A stretch of 64,000 bases of DNA from Zygnema cylindricum (GCA_037447655.1 JBBHKE010000083.1:205961-269960); one strand, 5' to 3'. Shown: positions 46,367 to 58,191, counted from the stretch's first letter. The notes: generated from the letters alone by a model not told the origin. Translations and numbers: made by a program.

Positions 46367-49300
46367 AGATATGGGCCCACCCCGTAGGGTACCCATCTTT
46401 AATGGAACTGGCTTCATATACTGGGAAAGTATGATGACAAGAGCTCTATGCGAGAAAAGGTTTTTGCGGATACTGAGTGGATGAGTGGGGCGTCCATCTG
46501 GTCTTGGAATCCCTCCAGGGTTTGGAGGAAGCAGATTCACCAAGAAAGCAGGTCCATCTTCAACGAATGAGTCAAATGAAGGGGAGGTGGTGGACAAAGG
46601 AAAGGAGAAGGAGAAGAACACACCAATAGCAAATGGTTTGGCATTCATGTCACCTATTCTGAGGAACGAAGAGAATGATACTGATACTTGGGACTTCAAC
46701 AATATGGCGGCAAAGCACTTCATCCTCCACCATCTTACTCAAAAGCTTGCATGTCCTCATTTGCTGGTAGAAAAGCCATCCAATCATTGGATGGCTCTCA
46801 TAGAGATATACCGAAGTGGTACGATTCGGCAACAACAATTTTCTGATCAGAAAATTAAGGAGTATGTATACAAAGGGGGGAAGATGTTGGACTTTTGCAA
46901 TAAGCTTGCTACACTTTTCATGGAGCTAGAGAGTGTTGGAAAAGAATTTAGTGAAAACGAAAAGGTTAAATGTTTACTAATGAAGTTACCTGATGAGTTC
47001 GAGAACATAGTCAACCGTGTGCAGTACTAGCCAGACTCAAGGTGGATATGGAACTCAGTGGTAGGAATGATTCTCCTTCAAGAGAATACGATTGAGATAC
47101 GAAATGGAGGAAAGAGTGGGTAGGCCTTGCCAGCTGTGACCGATTGGAGGAACAAGGATTCTCGGAGACCGGTCAGAAATTACTGAGGGGGGGAGCAAAA
47201 AAATCACACCAACGAGTTCGGACCAAGGGCTCCTAATGGTTCTGTCATTTCTGTAAAAAACCAGGGCACTATATGGCGGAGTGCACTAAGCTAACCGATC
47301 TTCGGTTAAAGGAGGGGCAGACCGGTGGAACCCCGAGAGGAAAAAAAAAAGCCCTTGTGACACAGGTACATGAGGTGGAATCCGAAGACGAGGACGATGA
47401 GCTCCTATTGGATGAGGAGTTGGAAGCGAGAAACGAGGTAGAAATTCCACCAAAGCAGAAATGTGTTTAGGGTGGATTCAAAGGTGAAGCATGTTGGATT
47501 GTAGATTCTCGTGCCTTTATGCACATGTGTAAGGATAAACACCTTGTCACTAAGATAAGAAAGATTCCCACCGTAGAAATAGAGTACGGGGATGGGAGGA
47601 TAGTCACAACTACTCTTGTAGGATTGGTAGATGTGAAAGTGTTAGTAGAAGGAAAGACATCTATAGTTAAATTTTCCGATGTACTATTTATTCCGGAGCT
47701 GAACAAAAACCTCATCTCTACGTCTATATTAGATGATAAGGGTTTTGATACTAGCACTAGGAAAGGAGTCTTTACTGCTAGTTTTGAGGAGGAAGTCTAT
47801 TTCACTACTGAAAAAAGGTAAGCCAAGGGATGTTTAGGCTGATTTTAAGCAATGAAAAGAATAAACTTTATTATGTTGGTGTTCTTGATGTAATGATGTG
47901 GCATAAGAGGCTCGCGTATGTGAATCTTGATAAGTTAAGAGAGATGAAAAAAATGGGAGTGGTGGAAGGGATTTAGTTTGGTGAGAGTGAGAATCTAAGT
48001 GATTGTAGTGGATGTGCTCAATGTAAAGCACATAGATAACCATTCCCAAAAACTGCCACCTATAAGGGAGAAAAAATTCTAGATTTAGTACACACTGATA
48101 TTTGGGGACCGGCCAAAGTGCCCTCACCCGGGGGTAAGAGATTTATGATGACTATCACTGATGATTGGTCTCGGTATTCCGGGGTGTATTTTTTGAAAAA
48201 CAAGTCAGAAACTCATGATTGTTTTAGACAATATGAAGCATGGAGCGAAAAACTCCATGAAACTCCAATCAAGAGAGTAAAGAGTGACAATGGTGGAGAG
48301 TATACTTCTAACCAGTTTGAGGATTTTTTGAGGGAAGATGGAGTCCAACACCAAAAGATAGTTCTAGAAAACCCGGAACAAAATGGGGTAGTTGAAAGAT
48401 TAAATAGGACACTTAGTGATAGTGCTAGAAGTATATTGTCGGATAAGAAGATACGAAAAAGGTTTTGGGCAGAAGCAATAAACTGTGCTAATTTCCTCAA
48501 AAATAAAGTTTTTACTTTAGCTATAAAAGGTCTCACACCTTATGAGAGATGGACCAGCCGGAAACCAAACATATCTCACTTAAAGGTTTTCGGCAGTCAA
48601 ACAGATCGGTCTAATTGGAAGCTAGATCCTAAAGGAATATCGGGATACTTATTAGGATATGATGAGGATGTTAAAGGATATAGAGTTTATGATCTAAAAA
48701 GGGAAGATATAATCTTAGTAAAGCATCTAGTAGTTATGGATGGAGGAAAGTCTGTAGATCCCTTCAAGTATACAAAGTCAGTAAAAATCAAAATGAGTCA
48801 GAAAATTCCGATGACTTTGAGTTTCTTATCTATCGAAGTTTTAGAGAAGATGACATTCTTGCAGGTACAAATCAGACCGAAAAGGACTCGGATGCGGAAA
48901 CTCAAGTGACAACTCTACCTGAAGCGGAAGACGTGGTGGAAATTGATTCGGAATCAAGGGATAGGGGAGAAGCCGAGTTTGTTCGAAAGAATCCACGAGA
49001 ATCATCTATTCCGGCCTCAGATTTTGAGGGGGGAAGGAGAAGTAGCAAAAGTCTCAAGAAAAATAGGTTAATCACAAGGTAACTAAACTATCTCATCAAG
49101 ATGAACCTCAAACTTATGGTGAGGTGATGACATGTCCAGAAAGAAATCAGTGGAAGACTGCCATCAATGAGGAGATGGCCTTTATTATGGCAGCCGATAC
49201 TTGGGAGCTGGTGGACTGTCCACCTAACCGAAAACCAATCGGTTGTAAGTTGGTTTTCAAATTAAAACTGAACCTTGATAATACAATCGAGCGCTACAAG

Positions 49301-50692
49301 GCCCGACTAGTGGCAAAGGGATTTACACAAAAGGAGGGAATTGACAACAAGGAAACCTTTGCTCGGTGGTCAGATTTCCCTTCGTCCGCATACTTCTCAG
49401 CCTAGCAGCAGCGAAAGACATGGAAGTGCACCAGATGGACATCAAAACAACCTTTTTGCATGGAGAATTGGAAGAGGAGATCTTCATGCGACAACCTGAA
49501 GGGTTTGTGGAGGAAGGAGAGGAGAGTAAGGTATGCCGACTGATTAAATCTCTTTATGGTTTGAAACACGCACCTTGACAGTGGAATAAGAAGCTTGATG
49601 AGTTTCTTACCGGTCTGGGATATTTCCGGATCAGCTCAGATCACTCAATCTTTGTTTTTGAAGATGAGGAAGGTTATATGTTTATTGCAATTTATGTTGA
49701 TGATTTGCTTGTTTTAAGTTAATCAATGGAAAAAATAAATAAACTGAAAACCGATCTTAAGGGGAGATTTGAAATGAAAGCTATGGGAGAAGCAAAATAT
49801 ATTTTGGGAATTCAAGTAGAGAGAGCCCGAAAAAGAAAGATTATAAGATTGACTCAAAAGGAAGCAATAGGGAACATGTTTGAAAAATTTCAAATGGATA
49901 AAGCTAATAGTTGTACAACACCAATGGAGTTTAAAGAAGGGAAGTGAGGGGAGTGAGGATGAAGCAATCATAGTCTTAGACGAGGAATTAAGTCTTGAAG
50001 TACAGAAGTTCATGCAGACTATTCCTTACAGGCAAGTAGTGGGAAGCCTAATCTATTTCATGAATTGTACCCTGCCAGATATAGCTGCAGCTGTAGGAGT
50101 GTTGAGTAGCAGTCTAAATGCTCCCACTAAAAAAGATTAGGAGGCAGCCAAGAGAGTCCTTAGATATTAATTGATAGGAACTAGGGATCTAAAGTTGCAT
50201 TTGGGTGGGGAGAATACTGACATCACTACTTGGAGTGATACCAGTTATAGTGATGCTCCGATGAGGAGATATACTTCTGGATATGTATTATATGTGGGTG
50301 ATGGGGCTTGCTGTTGGAGTAGCAAACAGCAAAAGGTTATTGCTCAGTCCACCATGGTGGCTGAGTATATGGCCTCTTGCTCTGTTGTAAAAGAATTAAT
50401 GTGGGTCAAGTCTTTGCTTGGTGAGCTTGGTTACCTTAAGAGTGGTGTGCAGTTTTTTTTTTGTGATAATCACGCAGCAATCGCTATTTCTGCCAATCCT
50501 AAACATCATTTTAAAGCCAAACACATGGACATTAGACTCAGCTTTGTTAGAGAGAAAGTAGAAAACAAAATAATCAAGTTAGAGTACCGACCAGATAGCG
50601 AGATGGTAGCAGATATGATGACCAAACCTGTGCTTTCCCTTAGGCTAATTTTGTGCAGAAAGAAGTGTGGTCTGAAATTAAAGTTTGACTAG
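46347..50692 (+). pseudogene. Element C gag-pol, broken
   Basis: Gag starts at ATGGAGGTCTCA inside the LTR end, with a stop at about 46,484, then reads 46,485-47,030. Zinc knuckle CHFCKKPGHYMAEC is intact (about 47,245). Protease reads DSRA in place of DSGA (about 47,504). The pre-integrase motif is WHKRLAY in place of WHKRLGH (about 47,899). Integrase HTDIWGP, SDNGGEY and the Glu region are present (48,090-48,600). Reverse transcriptase keeps YVDDLL (about 49,693) but has stops and a shift near 49,370. RNase H is open 50,171-50,692. Polypurine tract AAAATAAGGGGAG follows. Not functional. Confidence 0.88.
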
Positions 50693-50706
50693 AAAATAAG
50701 GGGAGT

Positions 50707-51711
50707 GTAGAAATTGATGTTTCTTTTAGTATTTTCTACGTCTAAAATGAAATGCAGAAAGAAGCCGAGGCAATTAACCTTAAACTTCTCTCTCCAACTC
50801 CCACACTTGTTGCAGTCACTGAGAAGTTCGAGAGGATGCTAGAGCCATGGCTACCTAGGCTATCCAGAGGTTTACGGGAAATAGATTAGTTGATTTACGG
50901 ATAGATAGTTTATTTACTAAAAGGGGAGATGTCGAATCCAGGAATTGATCTTGGTAACTATCGTCCGATAAAGTCGCCTGTAGCAGGTAGACTTATCTAT
51001 TAAGCCTAGGACTAAAGTTACATGCAATAGGGTTTGTTAGTTATTTAAATGTTACCAAGTAGGATAATTCATTTAACGGCAACTGTTTACGAGATACATA
51101 GATTCATTTATCTAAAAGTACGGATTATAGTACGGATAAGAAACGAGTATTGCGCATTTGTTTCTTTAAACGAAACAAATACAGCGCAAGTATTTATGAC
51201 GGCTACGTTTGAAATTTGCATTTAATAAGACGGCCGGAAGAATGCCGAGATCGCGGAAAACAATCTCGGTGGTTTGTGGTCATCACCACATCAGATGACA
51301 CGTGGCACAATTACATTTGATCGCGGCATCTTCGGGGATTACGGGACCAAAGCCGAATATAACATGTGTCGACATTTAGGCCATGTCGTACAATATTCGT
51401 ACAGAAAGTACACCGGCAGCTGTAATTTTGTGTACGACAGTGTAATATGATTAGTGCCGTACATCAGTAGATAGAGTTTTAGAGAGAGATAGGACTTAGA
51501 AAATTTTGGTAGATAAGACCCTCTCTCCCAAAGAGCTTCTGTACAAAAGTTCAACTTTGACCCTCCATAACTTAGTACTCAGGGGAGCAAATTCAGAGAT
51601 TCACGGGAGTCTTCCCTTCACAAGGGTGAAGGTGGTCAAAGTTTTTGTCATCCAGGGTGGCATTTATTCTTGCTGAAACACAAAAGGGTCAGGGTTATCC
51701 TAAAGGCTTGT
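50707..51711 (+). mobile_element. Element C 3' LTR, main part
   Basis: TGTAGAAATTGATG onward; cut by element A at 51,711. Bases 51,707-51,711 (CTTGT) are the left target duplication of A. The last piece of this LTR is at 58,150-58,191. Confidence 0.85.
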
Positions 51712-52756
51712 TGCAATTCTGTGTCCTCCATTGGACCACAGAATACAGGAAGCCTCTAGATAGTATTTAACTAACCCACTTTAAGCCACAACCACTGCTG
51801 CCCAAGAAGGCAAACTGACAATTTGACTGCACCCCTGTGTAGCCTGGACTCCCCTGAGTCCGTAGAAAAAAGAATCACTGAAAACGGCCAACCAGGCGAT
51901 AAGTTATAGGGTGGCAAAGATGCCAATTTATACAAACTCTCTGAGAGAGAGGACTATCTACCTAAATTTTCCTAAGTCCTAGTTTTTCCTAATTCCCTCT
52001 CACAGCTCCTATCTACTGCCTGTACGAACCAATCACAAAACTGTATAGTACTAGAAAGTACTACTGCCGATGTACTTTCTGTACGGCCTCTGTACGACAA
52101 GGCCATTAGTGGACGCGTGTATACTTTCCACTCATCCGTACGTTCCTCGGAATTCCCGCGACCGAATGATGTCTCCCCACGTGGCGCCAGGTGATGCCAC
52201 GTCACTAAATGCCAAAGTGACCACTCCGGGATTTCGGCGATGATGTGCGCCGTTGGATTATATGCGAAACGTAATCTTGGCCGGAATAAATACTTGCGCG
52301 ATATTTGTTCCGATGTAGAAAAATGCGTGGTATCCGTTTTGAATTAGCGTCGTACGACGTACTTTATAAAACTGTATATATGTACGCCGTAAACAGTTTT
52401 AGTTAAATGAACTTTATCCTTTCGAACTAAATATATATCTATCACATACCATAGCACTTAGCATTGGTCCTAGTCTATTAGGATAAAGCTGACCGCTACC
52501 GGTCGATTTGACGAACCGCAGGTACCGGGATCAAATCTCTGGTCCGTGAAGTATATTTTTAGTAACCTACTAAAAATAGCTGTCTGTTGAACTAAGGCAG
52601 CCATGGATCAACCTCTCTCTCTTTCCTTCAGTGACTACAACAAGTATGGGGGCTAAAGAGCGGAGGTGGAGGCAGGCTGTCCGTCCTTTTTCTTTTTCCT
52701 TTTATAAAACCATATTTAAACCTAGAAAATATTCTAGAAATCTATAAATTTCAACA
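51712..52756 (-). mobile_element. Element A 3' LTR
   Basis: 1,045 bp, TG...CA in the minus sense, preceded in sense by the polypurine tract. By eye it differs from the 5' LTR at about five single-base sites (for example near 51,837, 52,237 and 52,549), which means recent insertion. TATAAA (minus strand) at 51,927-51,932. Confidence 0.95.
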
Positions 52757-52769
52757 CTCCCCTTATTTT
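52757..52769 (-). promoter_or_regulatory. Polypurine tract of element A
   Basis: Sense AAAATAAGGGGAG between the gag-pol stop codon (TAG at 52,770-52,772) and the 3' LTR. It primes plus-strand DNA synthesis. The same word precedes the 3' LTRs of B and C. Confidence 0.85.
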
Positions 52770-55700
52770 CTAGTCTAATTTTAATTTTTCTTTCAACCCG
52801 CATTTTTCCCGACAATATTTTAGTTTAGGAGAGGGCACAGGTTTGGTCATCATGTCAGCCACCATTTCTTCATCAGGTCTATACACAAGATTTAGAATTT
52901 TATTTTCAACTTTTTCTCTTACGAAGCTTAATCTTATGTCCATATGTTTTGCTTTGAAATGGTGTTTTGGATTGGCTGCAATTGCAATTGCAGCTTGGTT
53001 ATCGCAAAAGATTTCATGCACTCCCTCCTTCATAAATCCCAGTTCTTGTAACAATGATTTCACCCACATTAGTTCTTTTACAGCAGAACACGACGCCATA
53101 TACTCAGCCTCCATAGTAGACTGAGCAACCACCTTTTGTTGCTTACTGCTCCAACAGCAAGCACCTTCCCCCACATACAAAACATATCCAGAAGTGCATC
53201 TTCTCATAGGTGCATCCCCATAACTGGCGTCACTCCAAGTGGTGATATCAGTATGCTTCCCTCCCAAATGCAACCATAACTCTCTAGTTCCCACCAGATA
53301 TCTCATGACTCTCTTCGCTGCCTCCCAATCTCTCTTCCTAGGATCATTAAGACTCCTACTGAGTACTCCAACTGCTGCCGCTATGTCCGGCCTGGTACAG
53401 TTCATAAAATAGATTAAGCTTCCTACGACCTGTCTATAAGGAATAGACTTCATGAACTCTCTCTCCTCTAGACTCATCTGATCGTCTAAGATCATCACTC
53501 CTCCTTCTACACTCCCATCACTTACTTTTTTCAAGTCCATGGGAGTGGTACAACTGTTAGCATTTTCCATCTGGAATTTCTCAAGCATATTACCTATTGC
53601 TTCTTTCTGAGTAAGTCTGATAATCTTCTTCCCTCTATCTCTCTCCATTTGGATCCCCAAAATATATTTTGCCTCCCCTAAATCCTTCATATCAAATCTG
53701 CCCCTAAGATCTTTCTTTAGCCTATTGATATTATCTAAAGACTTACTTAACACAAGCAGATCATCCACATAAATTGCAATAAAAATGACACCATTCTCAT
53801 CTTCAAACATATAGATAGAATGGTCAGAGCTGATCCGGATGTATCCCAGATAGGTGAGAAACTCATCTAGTTTCTTGTTCCACTGTCGCGGAGCCTGTTT
53901 CAGTCCATATAAGGACTTTATGAGCCTGCACACTTTGCTCTCTTCTCCTTCTTCCACAAACCCCTCGGGTTGCCTCATAAAAATTTCTTCCTCTAACTCA
54001 CCATTAAGAAAAGCAGTCTTAATATCCATATGGTGAATTTCCATGTCTTCCGCTGCGGCCAGACTGAGGAGAATCCTTACCGATGGGAACCGAACAATTG
54101 GAGCAAAGGTCTCCTCATAGTCAATCCCCTCTTTTTGGGTGAACCCCTTTAGTACCAATCGAGCCTTATACCTCTCAATTGTATTATCTGGGTTCAGTTT
54201 TAGTTTAAATACCCATTTACATCCAATAGGTTTTCTGTCTGGAGGGCAATCCGCTAGTTCCCAAGTATTTGCTTCCATGATAGAAGCCATCTCATCATTT
54301 ATGGCTCTAATCCATCTTTCTTTCTCTGGACTATTCACTGCCTCTAAGTAAGACTGAGGCTCATCTGGGTGAGATAGCTTAGTTACCTTATGGGCAGCTT
54401 GTTTTTCCTGTATCCTTTTGCTGCTCCTCCTTCCTCCCTCAAACTCCGAAGCTGGAATGGATGGAAGTCTTGGATTTCTTCTCACTATCTCATCGGCTCC
54501 CCTGTCCATAAAAACCGTATCTTGTCCCGCTTCTTCCATCTCCTCGAAGTCCATAGGAGTATGTGAGGTTTCCGGTGAGTCTCCTGTATCTTCGATCTCC
54601 CCTGAATCTGTAATCACAGTTTCACTCATGTCTTTTTCGGGAACGACTGAGTTCTCCTCACTTTCGGACTCAAATCTGATCCTTATCTTCTTTGTATATT
54701 TGAAGGGGTCAAATGACTTCCCTTCATCCATGACAACTAAGTGTTTGACCAGAATGATATTTTTCTTTGCTAAGTCATAGACTCTATATCCCTTAACATC
54801 CTCATCATATCCCACAAAGTATCTAGGTTTTCCCTTAGCATCTAGTTTCCAGTTTTTCCTATCCGTGTCAAGACTGTAAACTTGGCTACCAAATACTTTA
54901 AGGTGTGAGATATCTGGTTTCCTTCCAACCCATCTCTCATAAGGTGTCACTCCCTTTACAGCTGAGGTAAGGACTCTATTTTTAATATAGTTGACACAGT
55001 TCATTGCCTCTGCCCAAAATCTCTTTCCTATTTTCTTGTCTGCCAACATACTACATGCACTATCTCCTAGTGTTCGATTCAACCTCTCAGCTACCCCATT
55101 TTGTTCCGGGTTATATGGTACAGTTTTCTGGTGTTGCACTCCCTCATCTCTGAGATATTCCTCAAACTGGTTAGAGGTATATTCCCCCCCATTATCACTC
55201 TTTATCCTCTTAATAGGGGTTTCATGCAACTTCTCACTCCAAGCTTTATATTCTTTGAAGTAAGTGGATGCTTCAGACTTATTTTTCAGAAAGTAGACTC
55301 TAGAGTATCTAGACCAATCATCAGTTATTGTCATCATAAACCTCTTTCCTCCAACCGAAGGTACTTTTGCAGGTCCCCAAATATCTGTGTGGACCAAATC
55401 TAACACTTTCTCACCTCTATATGTGGCGGCTTTGGGAAAGGGAAGTCTGTGAGCCTTACCTTGAGCACAACCACTACAATCATCCATTATTTCATTATCC
55501 CCAAACTGAATGCCATCTACTACCCCAAGCTTTTTCATTTCCCTTAACCTATCAAAATGCACATGCCCCAAACGCTTATGCCAAATCATCACCTTAGGAA
55601 CACCAACATAGTAAGCATTCTTCTTTTCATTACTCAAGTTAAGCCTAAACATTCCTTGGCTACCTTTATCTGCTGTGAAGTAAACTTCATTCCCATACTT

Positions 55701-57119
55701 AGCTGTAAAGACTCCCTTCCTGGTGAAGGTATCAAACTCTTTGTCATCTAACACAGACGTAGAGACAAGATTTTTACTCAACTGAGGAATGTAAAGTACA
55801 TCTGAGAATGTAAGTATAGAGGTCTTACCCTCCACTAAGACTTTCAGATCTACTGATCCCACTAGATCTGTAGTAACCACTCTCCCATCCCCATACTCTA
55901 TCTCTACAGTAGGAATCTTTCGTAGCTTAGTGAAGAGTTCTTTATCACGGCACATATGCATGGATGCACCTGAGTCGATGATCCATCCTTCTTGTGGAGC
56001 TTCCCGAATTGCTCCAAGGGCACACTTCTGCCTCCGAGGGATCTCCTTCTCCTCCAGACTCTCGTCAAGAAGAAGCTCCCCATCCTCCTCAGATGACTCA
56101 TCCTCGATTTCTCCTGACACTTTTGTAACCACAAGTGCCTTTTTCTTCCCTCCGGAAGAACCCCCTCCACGGTTTTCTTGGAGCCTCAGCTCTGACAACT
56201 TGACACAATCTGCAATAAAGTGTCCCCGCTTTTTGCAATAATGACAAAGACCCTTTGGGGGCCTCTGTCCCCCAGAATTATCTCTTTCCCCTCTATAAGG
56301 TTTCTTCGGATCCTTCCCCCATCGGTCCCCTCCTGCTGCTAGAGCTTGAATGCTCTTTCCTCCTCTCCTAATCTCCATTGTGTTTTCCTGCACAAGTATC
56401 ATCCTGACTACTGTGTTCCATTTCCATGAACTATCAGGCATTCCTTGCACTCGGTACACTATGTTTTCGAACTCATCTGGTAATTTCATGATAAGGGTGT
56501 TAACTTTCATTTTCATTGTACCTGTCCACCCGGCACTTTCCATTTCCATATACAAACACGAAAGATCATTACAGTAATCTAACATCTTTCCTCCTTTGTA
56601 AGTGTAACTCAATAGCTTTTGCTCAGCCAACTGGAGCTCCTGAATAGTTCCAGCTTTATAAATCTCCACCAAACTCTCCCACAATTCCTCTGCCTTGTAA
56701 ATGTGAAGATGAGGAGTGGCCAAACCTTGAGTGAGGTGCCTCAAAATGAAGTTCTTGGCAGCCATGTTTACATCCTCCCACATTTGAGTATCATTCTCCA
56801 CGGTCTTCACAATTGCCGCTCCCGATACTGTGGCAATAGGAGTAAGGGGTGTCTCCTTCCCTTTCCCCTTTTCAGACACACTGCTGTCCCCATCATCTGC
56901 CTCCTCCGCCGAGGCAGCCGTTGTTGCAGGAAACCTTACTCCCCCAAATCCTGGTGGAGTTCCTGAAGGTGGACGTTTCACTTCTCCACTGACGATACCC
57001 CAGTATCGTTTTTCACACAAAGCTCCCATCATCATGGCTTCCCAATAGATGAACCCAGATCCATTGAAGGTGGGCACCCTAGAGGGTGGGCCCATAACCT
57101 GCAATTCTGTGTCCTCCAT
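52770..57119 (-). CDS. Element A: intact Ty1/copia gag-pol polyprotein
   Basis: One uninterrupted 1,449-codon frame in copia order. Gag fills about residues 1-290; zinc knuckle CHYCKKRGHFIADC at 292-305; aspartic protease DSGA at 382-385; pre-integrase WHKRLGH near 513 with CSGC at 548-551; integrase catalytic D579, D642 and E678; reverse transcriptase about 953-1195 with YVDD at 1117-1120; RNase H about 1290-1420 with D1298, E1339 and D1373. All catalytic residues are present. No frameshift or stop separates gag from pol, so their ratio must be set some other way. The ATG lies 20 nt inside the 5' LTR and an in-frame TAG sits nine codons upstream, so this is the first possible start; the next Met is residue 9. 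The element is probably still able to move, which is an inference from sequence integrity. Confidence 0.96.
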   Translation of the reverse strand: MEDTELQVMGPPSRVPTFNGSGFIYWEAMMMGALCEKRYWGIVSGEVKRPPSGTPPGFGGVRFPATTAASAEEADDGDSSVSEKGKGKETPLTPIATVSGAAIVKTVENDTQMWEDVNMAAKNFILRHLTQGLATPHLHIYKAEELWESLVEIYKAGTIQELQLAEQKLLSYTYKGGKMLDYCNDLSCLYMEMESAGWTGTMKMKVNTLIMKLPDEFENIVYRVQGMPDSSWKWNTVVRMILVQENTMEIRRGGKSIQALAAGGDRWGKDPKKPYRGERDNSGGQRPPKGLCHYCKKRGHFIADCVKLSELRLQENRGGGSSGGKKKALVVTKVSGEIEDESSEEDGELLLDESLEEKEIPRRQKCALGAIREAPQEGWIIDSGASMHMCRDKELFTKLRKIPTVEIEYGDGRVVTTDLVGSVDLKVLVEGKTSILTFSDVLYIPQLSKNLVSTSVLDDKEFDTFTRKGVFTAKYGNEVYFTADKGSQGMFRLNLSNEKKNAYYVGVPKVMIWHKRLGHVHFDRLREMKKLGVVDGIQFGDNEIMDDCSGCAQGKAHRLPFPKAATYRGEKVLDLVHTDIWGPAKVPSVGGKRFMMTITDDWSRYSRVYFLKNKSEASTYFKEYKAWSEKLHETPIKRIKSDNGGEYTSNQFEEYLRDEGVQHQKTVPYNPEQNGVAERLNRTLGDSACSMLADKKIGKRFWAEAMNCVNYIKNRVLTSAVKGVTPYERWVGRKPDISHLKVFGSQVYSLDTDRKNWKLDAKGKPRYFVGYDEDVKGYRVYDLAKKNIILVKHLVVMDEGKSFDPFKYTKKIRIRFESESEENSVVPEKDMSETVITDSGEIEDTGDSPETSHTPMDFEEMEEAGQDTVFMDRGADEIVRRNPRLPSIPASEFEGGRRSSKRIQEKQAAHKVTKLSHPDEPQSYLEAVNSPEKERWIRAINDEMASIMEANTWELADCPPDRKPIGCKWVFKLKLNPDNTIERYKARLVLKGFTQKEGIDYEETFAPIVRFPSVRILLSLAAAEDMEIHHMDIKTAFLNGELEEEIFMRQPEGFVEEGEESKVCRLIKSLYGLKQAPRQWNKKLDEFLTYLGYIRISSDHSIYMFEDENGVIFIAIYVDDLLVLSKSLDNINRLKKDLRGRFDMKDLGEAKYILGIQMERDRGKKIIRLTQKEAIGNMLEKFQMENANSCTTPMDLKKVSDGSVEGGVMILDDQMSLEEREFMKSIPYRQVVGSLIYFMNCTRPDIAAAVGVLSRSLNDPRKRDWEAAKRVMRYLVGTRELWLHLGGKHTDITTWSDASYGDAPMRRCTSGYVLYVGEGACCWSSKQQKVVAQSTMEAEYMASCSAVKELMWVKSLLQELGFMKEGVHEIFCDNQAAIAIAANPKHHFKAKHMDIRLSFVREKVENKILNLVYRPDEEMVADMMTKPVPSPKLKYCREKCGLKEKLKLD
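57085..57099 (-). promoter_or_regulatory. Primer-binding site: half-tRNA type (initiator tRNA-Met anticodon arm)
   Basis: Sense GGTTATGGGCCCACC starts at the first base after the 5' LTR. Its complement GGTGGGCCCATAACC is the anticodon stem-loop of plant initiator tRNA-Met as I know it, not the tRNA 3' end. Priming from an internally cut tRNA is established for Drosophila copia and yeast Ty5. The same bases are codons 7-12 of gag. Confidence 0.85.
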
Positions 57120-57314
57120 TGGACCACAGAATACAGGAAGCCTCTAGATAGTATTTAACTAACCCACTTTAAGCCACAACCACTGCTGCCCAAGAAGGCA
57201 AACTGACAATTTGACTGCACCCCTCTGTAGCCTGGACTCCCCTGAGTCCGTAGAAAAAAGAATCACTGAAAACGGCCAACCAGGCGATAAGTTATAGGGT
57301 GGCAAAGATGCCAA

Positions 57315-57320
57315 TTTATA
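57315..57320 (-). promoter_or_regulatory. Putative TATA box of element A
   Basis: Sense GTATAAATTGG in the 5' LTR, about 200 bp upstream of the gag ATG. An equivalent (T)GTA(C/T)(A)AAA word is found at the same place in the LTRs of B, C and D. Confidence 0.5.
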
Positions 57321-57435
57321 CAAACTCTCTGAGAGAGAGGACTATCTACCTAAATTTTCCTAAGTCCTAGTTTTTCCTAATTCCCTCTCACAGCTCCTAT
57401 CTACTGCCTGTACGAACCAATCACAAAACTGTATA

Positions 57436-57472
57436 GTACTAGAAAGTACTACTGCCGATGTACTTTCTGTAC
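57436..57472. repeat. Conserved GTAC hairpin in the element A LTR
   Basis: GTACTAGAAAGTAC and GTACTTTCTGTAC are near-perfect inverted arms around about 10 nt. An equivalent occurs in every LTR in the window. It lies about 120-160 bp upstream of the TATA box. Confidence 0.7.
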
Positions 57473-57851
57473 GGCCTCTGTACGACAAGGCCATTAGTGG
57501 ACGCGTGTATACTTTCCACTCATCCGTACGTTCCTCGGAATTCCCGCGACCGAATGATGTCTCCCCACGTGGCGCCAGGTGATGCCACGTCACTAAATGC
57601 CAAAGTGACCACTCCGGGATTTCGGCGATGATATGCGCCGTTGGATTATATGCGAAACGTAATCTTGGCCGGAATAAATACTTGCGCGATATTTGTTCCG
57701 ATGTAGAAAAATGCGTGGTATCCGTTTTGAATTAGCGTCGTACGACGTACTTTATAAAACTGTATATATGTACGCCGTAAACAGTTTTAGTTAAATGAAC
57801 TTTATCCTTTCGAACTAAATATATATCTATCACATACCATAGCACTTAGCA

Positions 57852-57940
57852 TTGGTCCTAGTCTATTAGGATAAAGCTGACCGCTACCGGTCGATTTGAC
57901 GAACCGCAGGTACCGGGATCAAATCTCTGGTCCGTCAAGT
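57852..57940 (+). repeat. tRNA-like block, antisense in element A 5' LTR
   Basis: TAGTCTATTAGG (57,859-57,870) fits a Pol III A box and GGATCAAATCT (57,916-57,926) a B box, at tRNA-like spacing, followed by TTTTT at about 57,944. The acceptor stem cannot be paired, so it is not a tRNA gene. Homologous blocks sit in the other LTRs, always antisense to the retroelement. Confidence 0.55.
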
Positions 57941-58149
57941 ATATTTTTAGTAACCTACTAAAAATAGCTGTCTGTTGAACTAAGGCAGCCATGGATCAAC
58001 CTCTCTCTCTTTCCTTCAGTGACTACAACAAGTATGGGGGCTAGAGAGCGGAGGTGGAGGCAGGCTGTCCGTCCTTTTTCTTTTTCCTTTTATAAAACCA
58101 TATTTAAACCTAGAAAATACTCTAGAAATCTATAAATTTCAACACTTGT

Positions 58150-58191
58150 AAGCTGTCCATTATGAGGATCTATAGAGGTCTCAGAGTTGCA
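58150..58191 (+). mobile_element. Element C 3' LTR, terminal piece
   Basis: AAGCTGTCCATTATGAGGAT ... GAGTTGCA completes C's LTR after the insertion of A. Matches the end of C's 5' LTR at 46,325-46,366. Confidence 0.8.

Larger units (their letters stand above)
57100..58144 (-). mobile_element. Element A 5' LTR
   Basis: 1,045 bp, identical in length to the 3' copy. Sense begins TGTTGAAATTTATAG and ends CAGAATTGCA. Holds a TATA box (57,315-57,320), a CCAAT-type GATTGG about 100 bp upstream of it, the GTAC hairpin and an antisense tRNA-like block. Right target duplication CTTGT at 58,145-58,149 matches 51,707-51,711 exactly. Confidence 0.95.
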
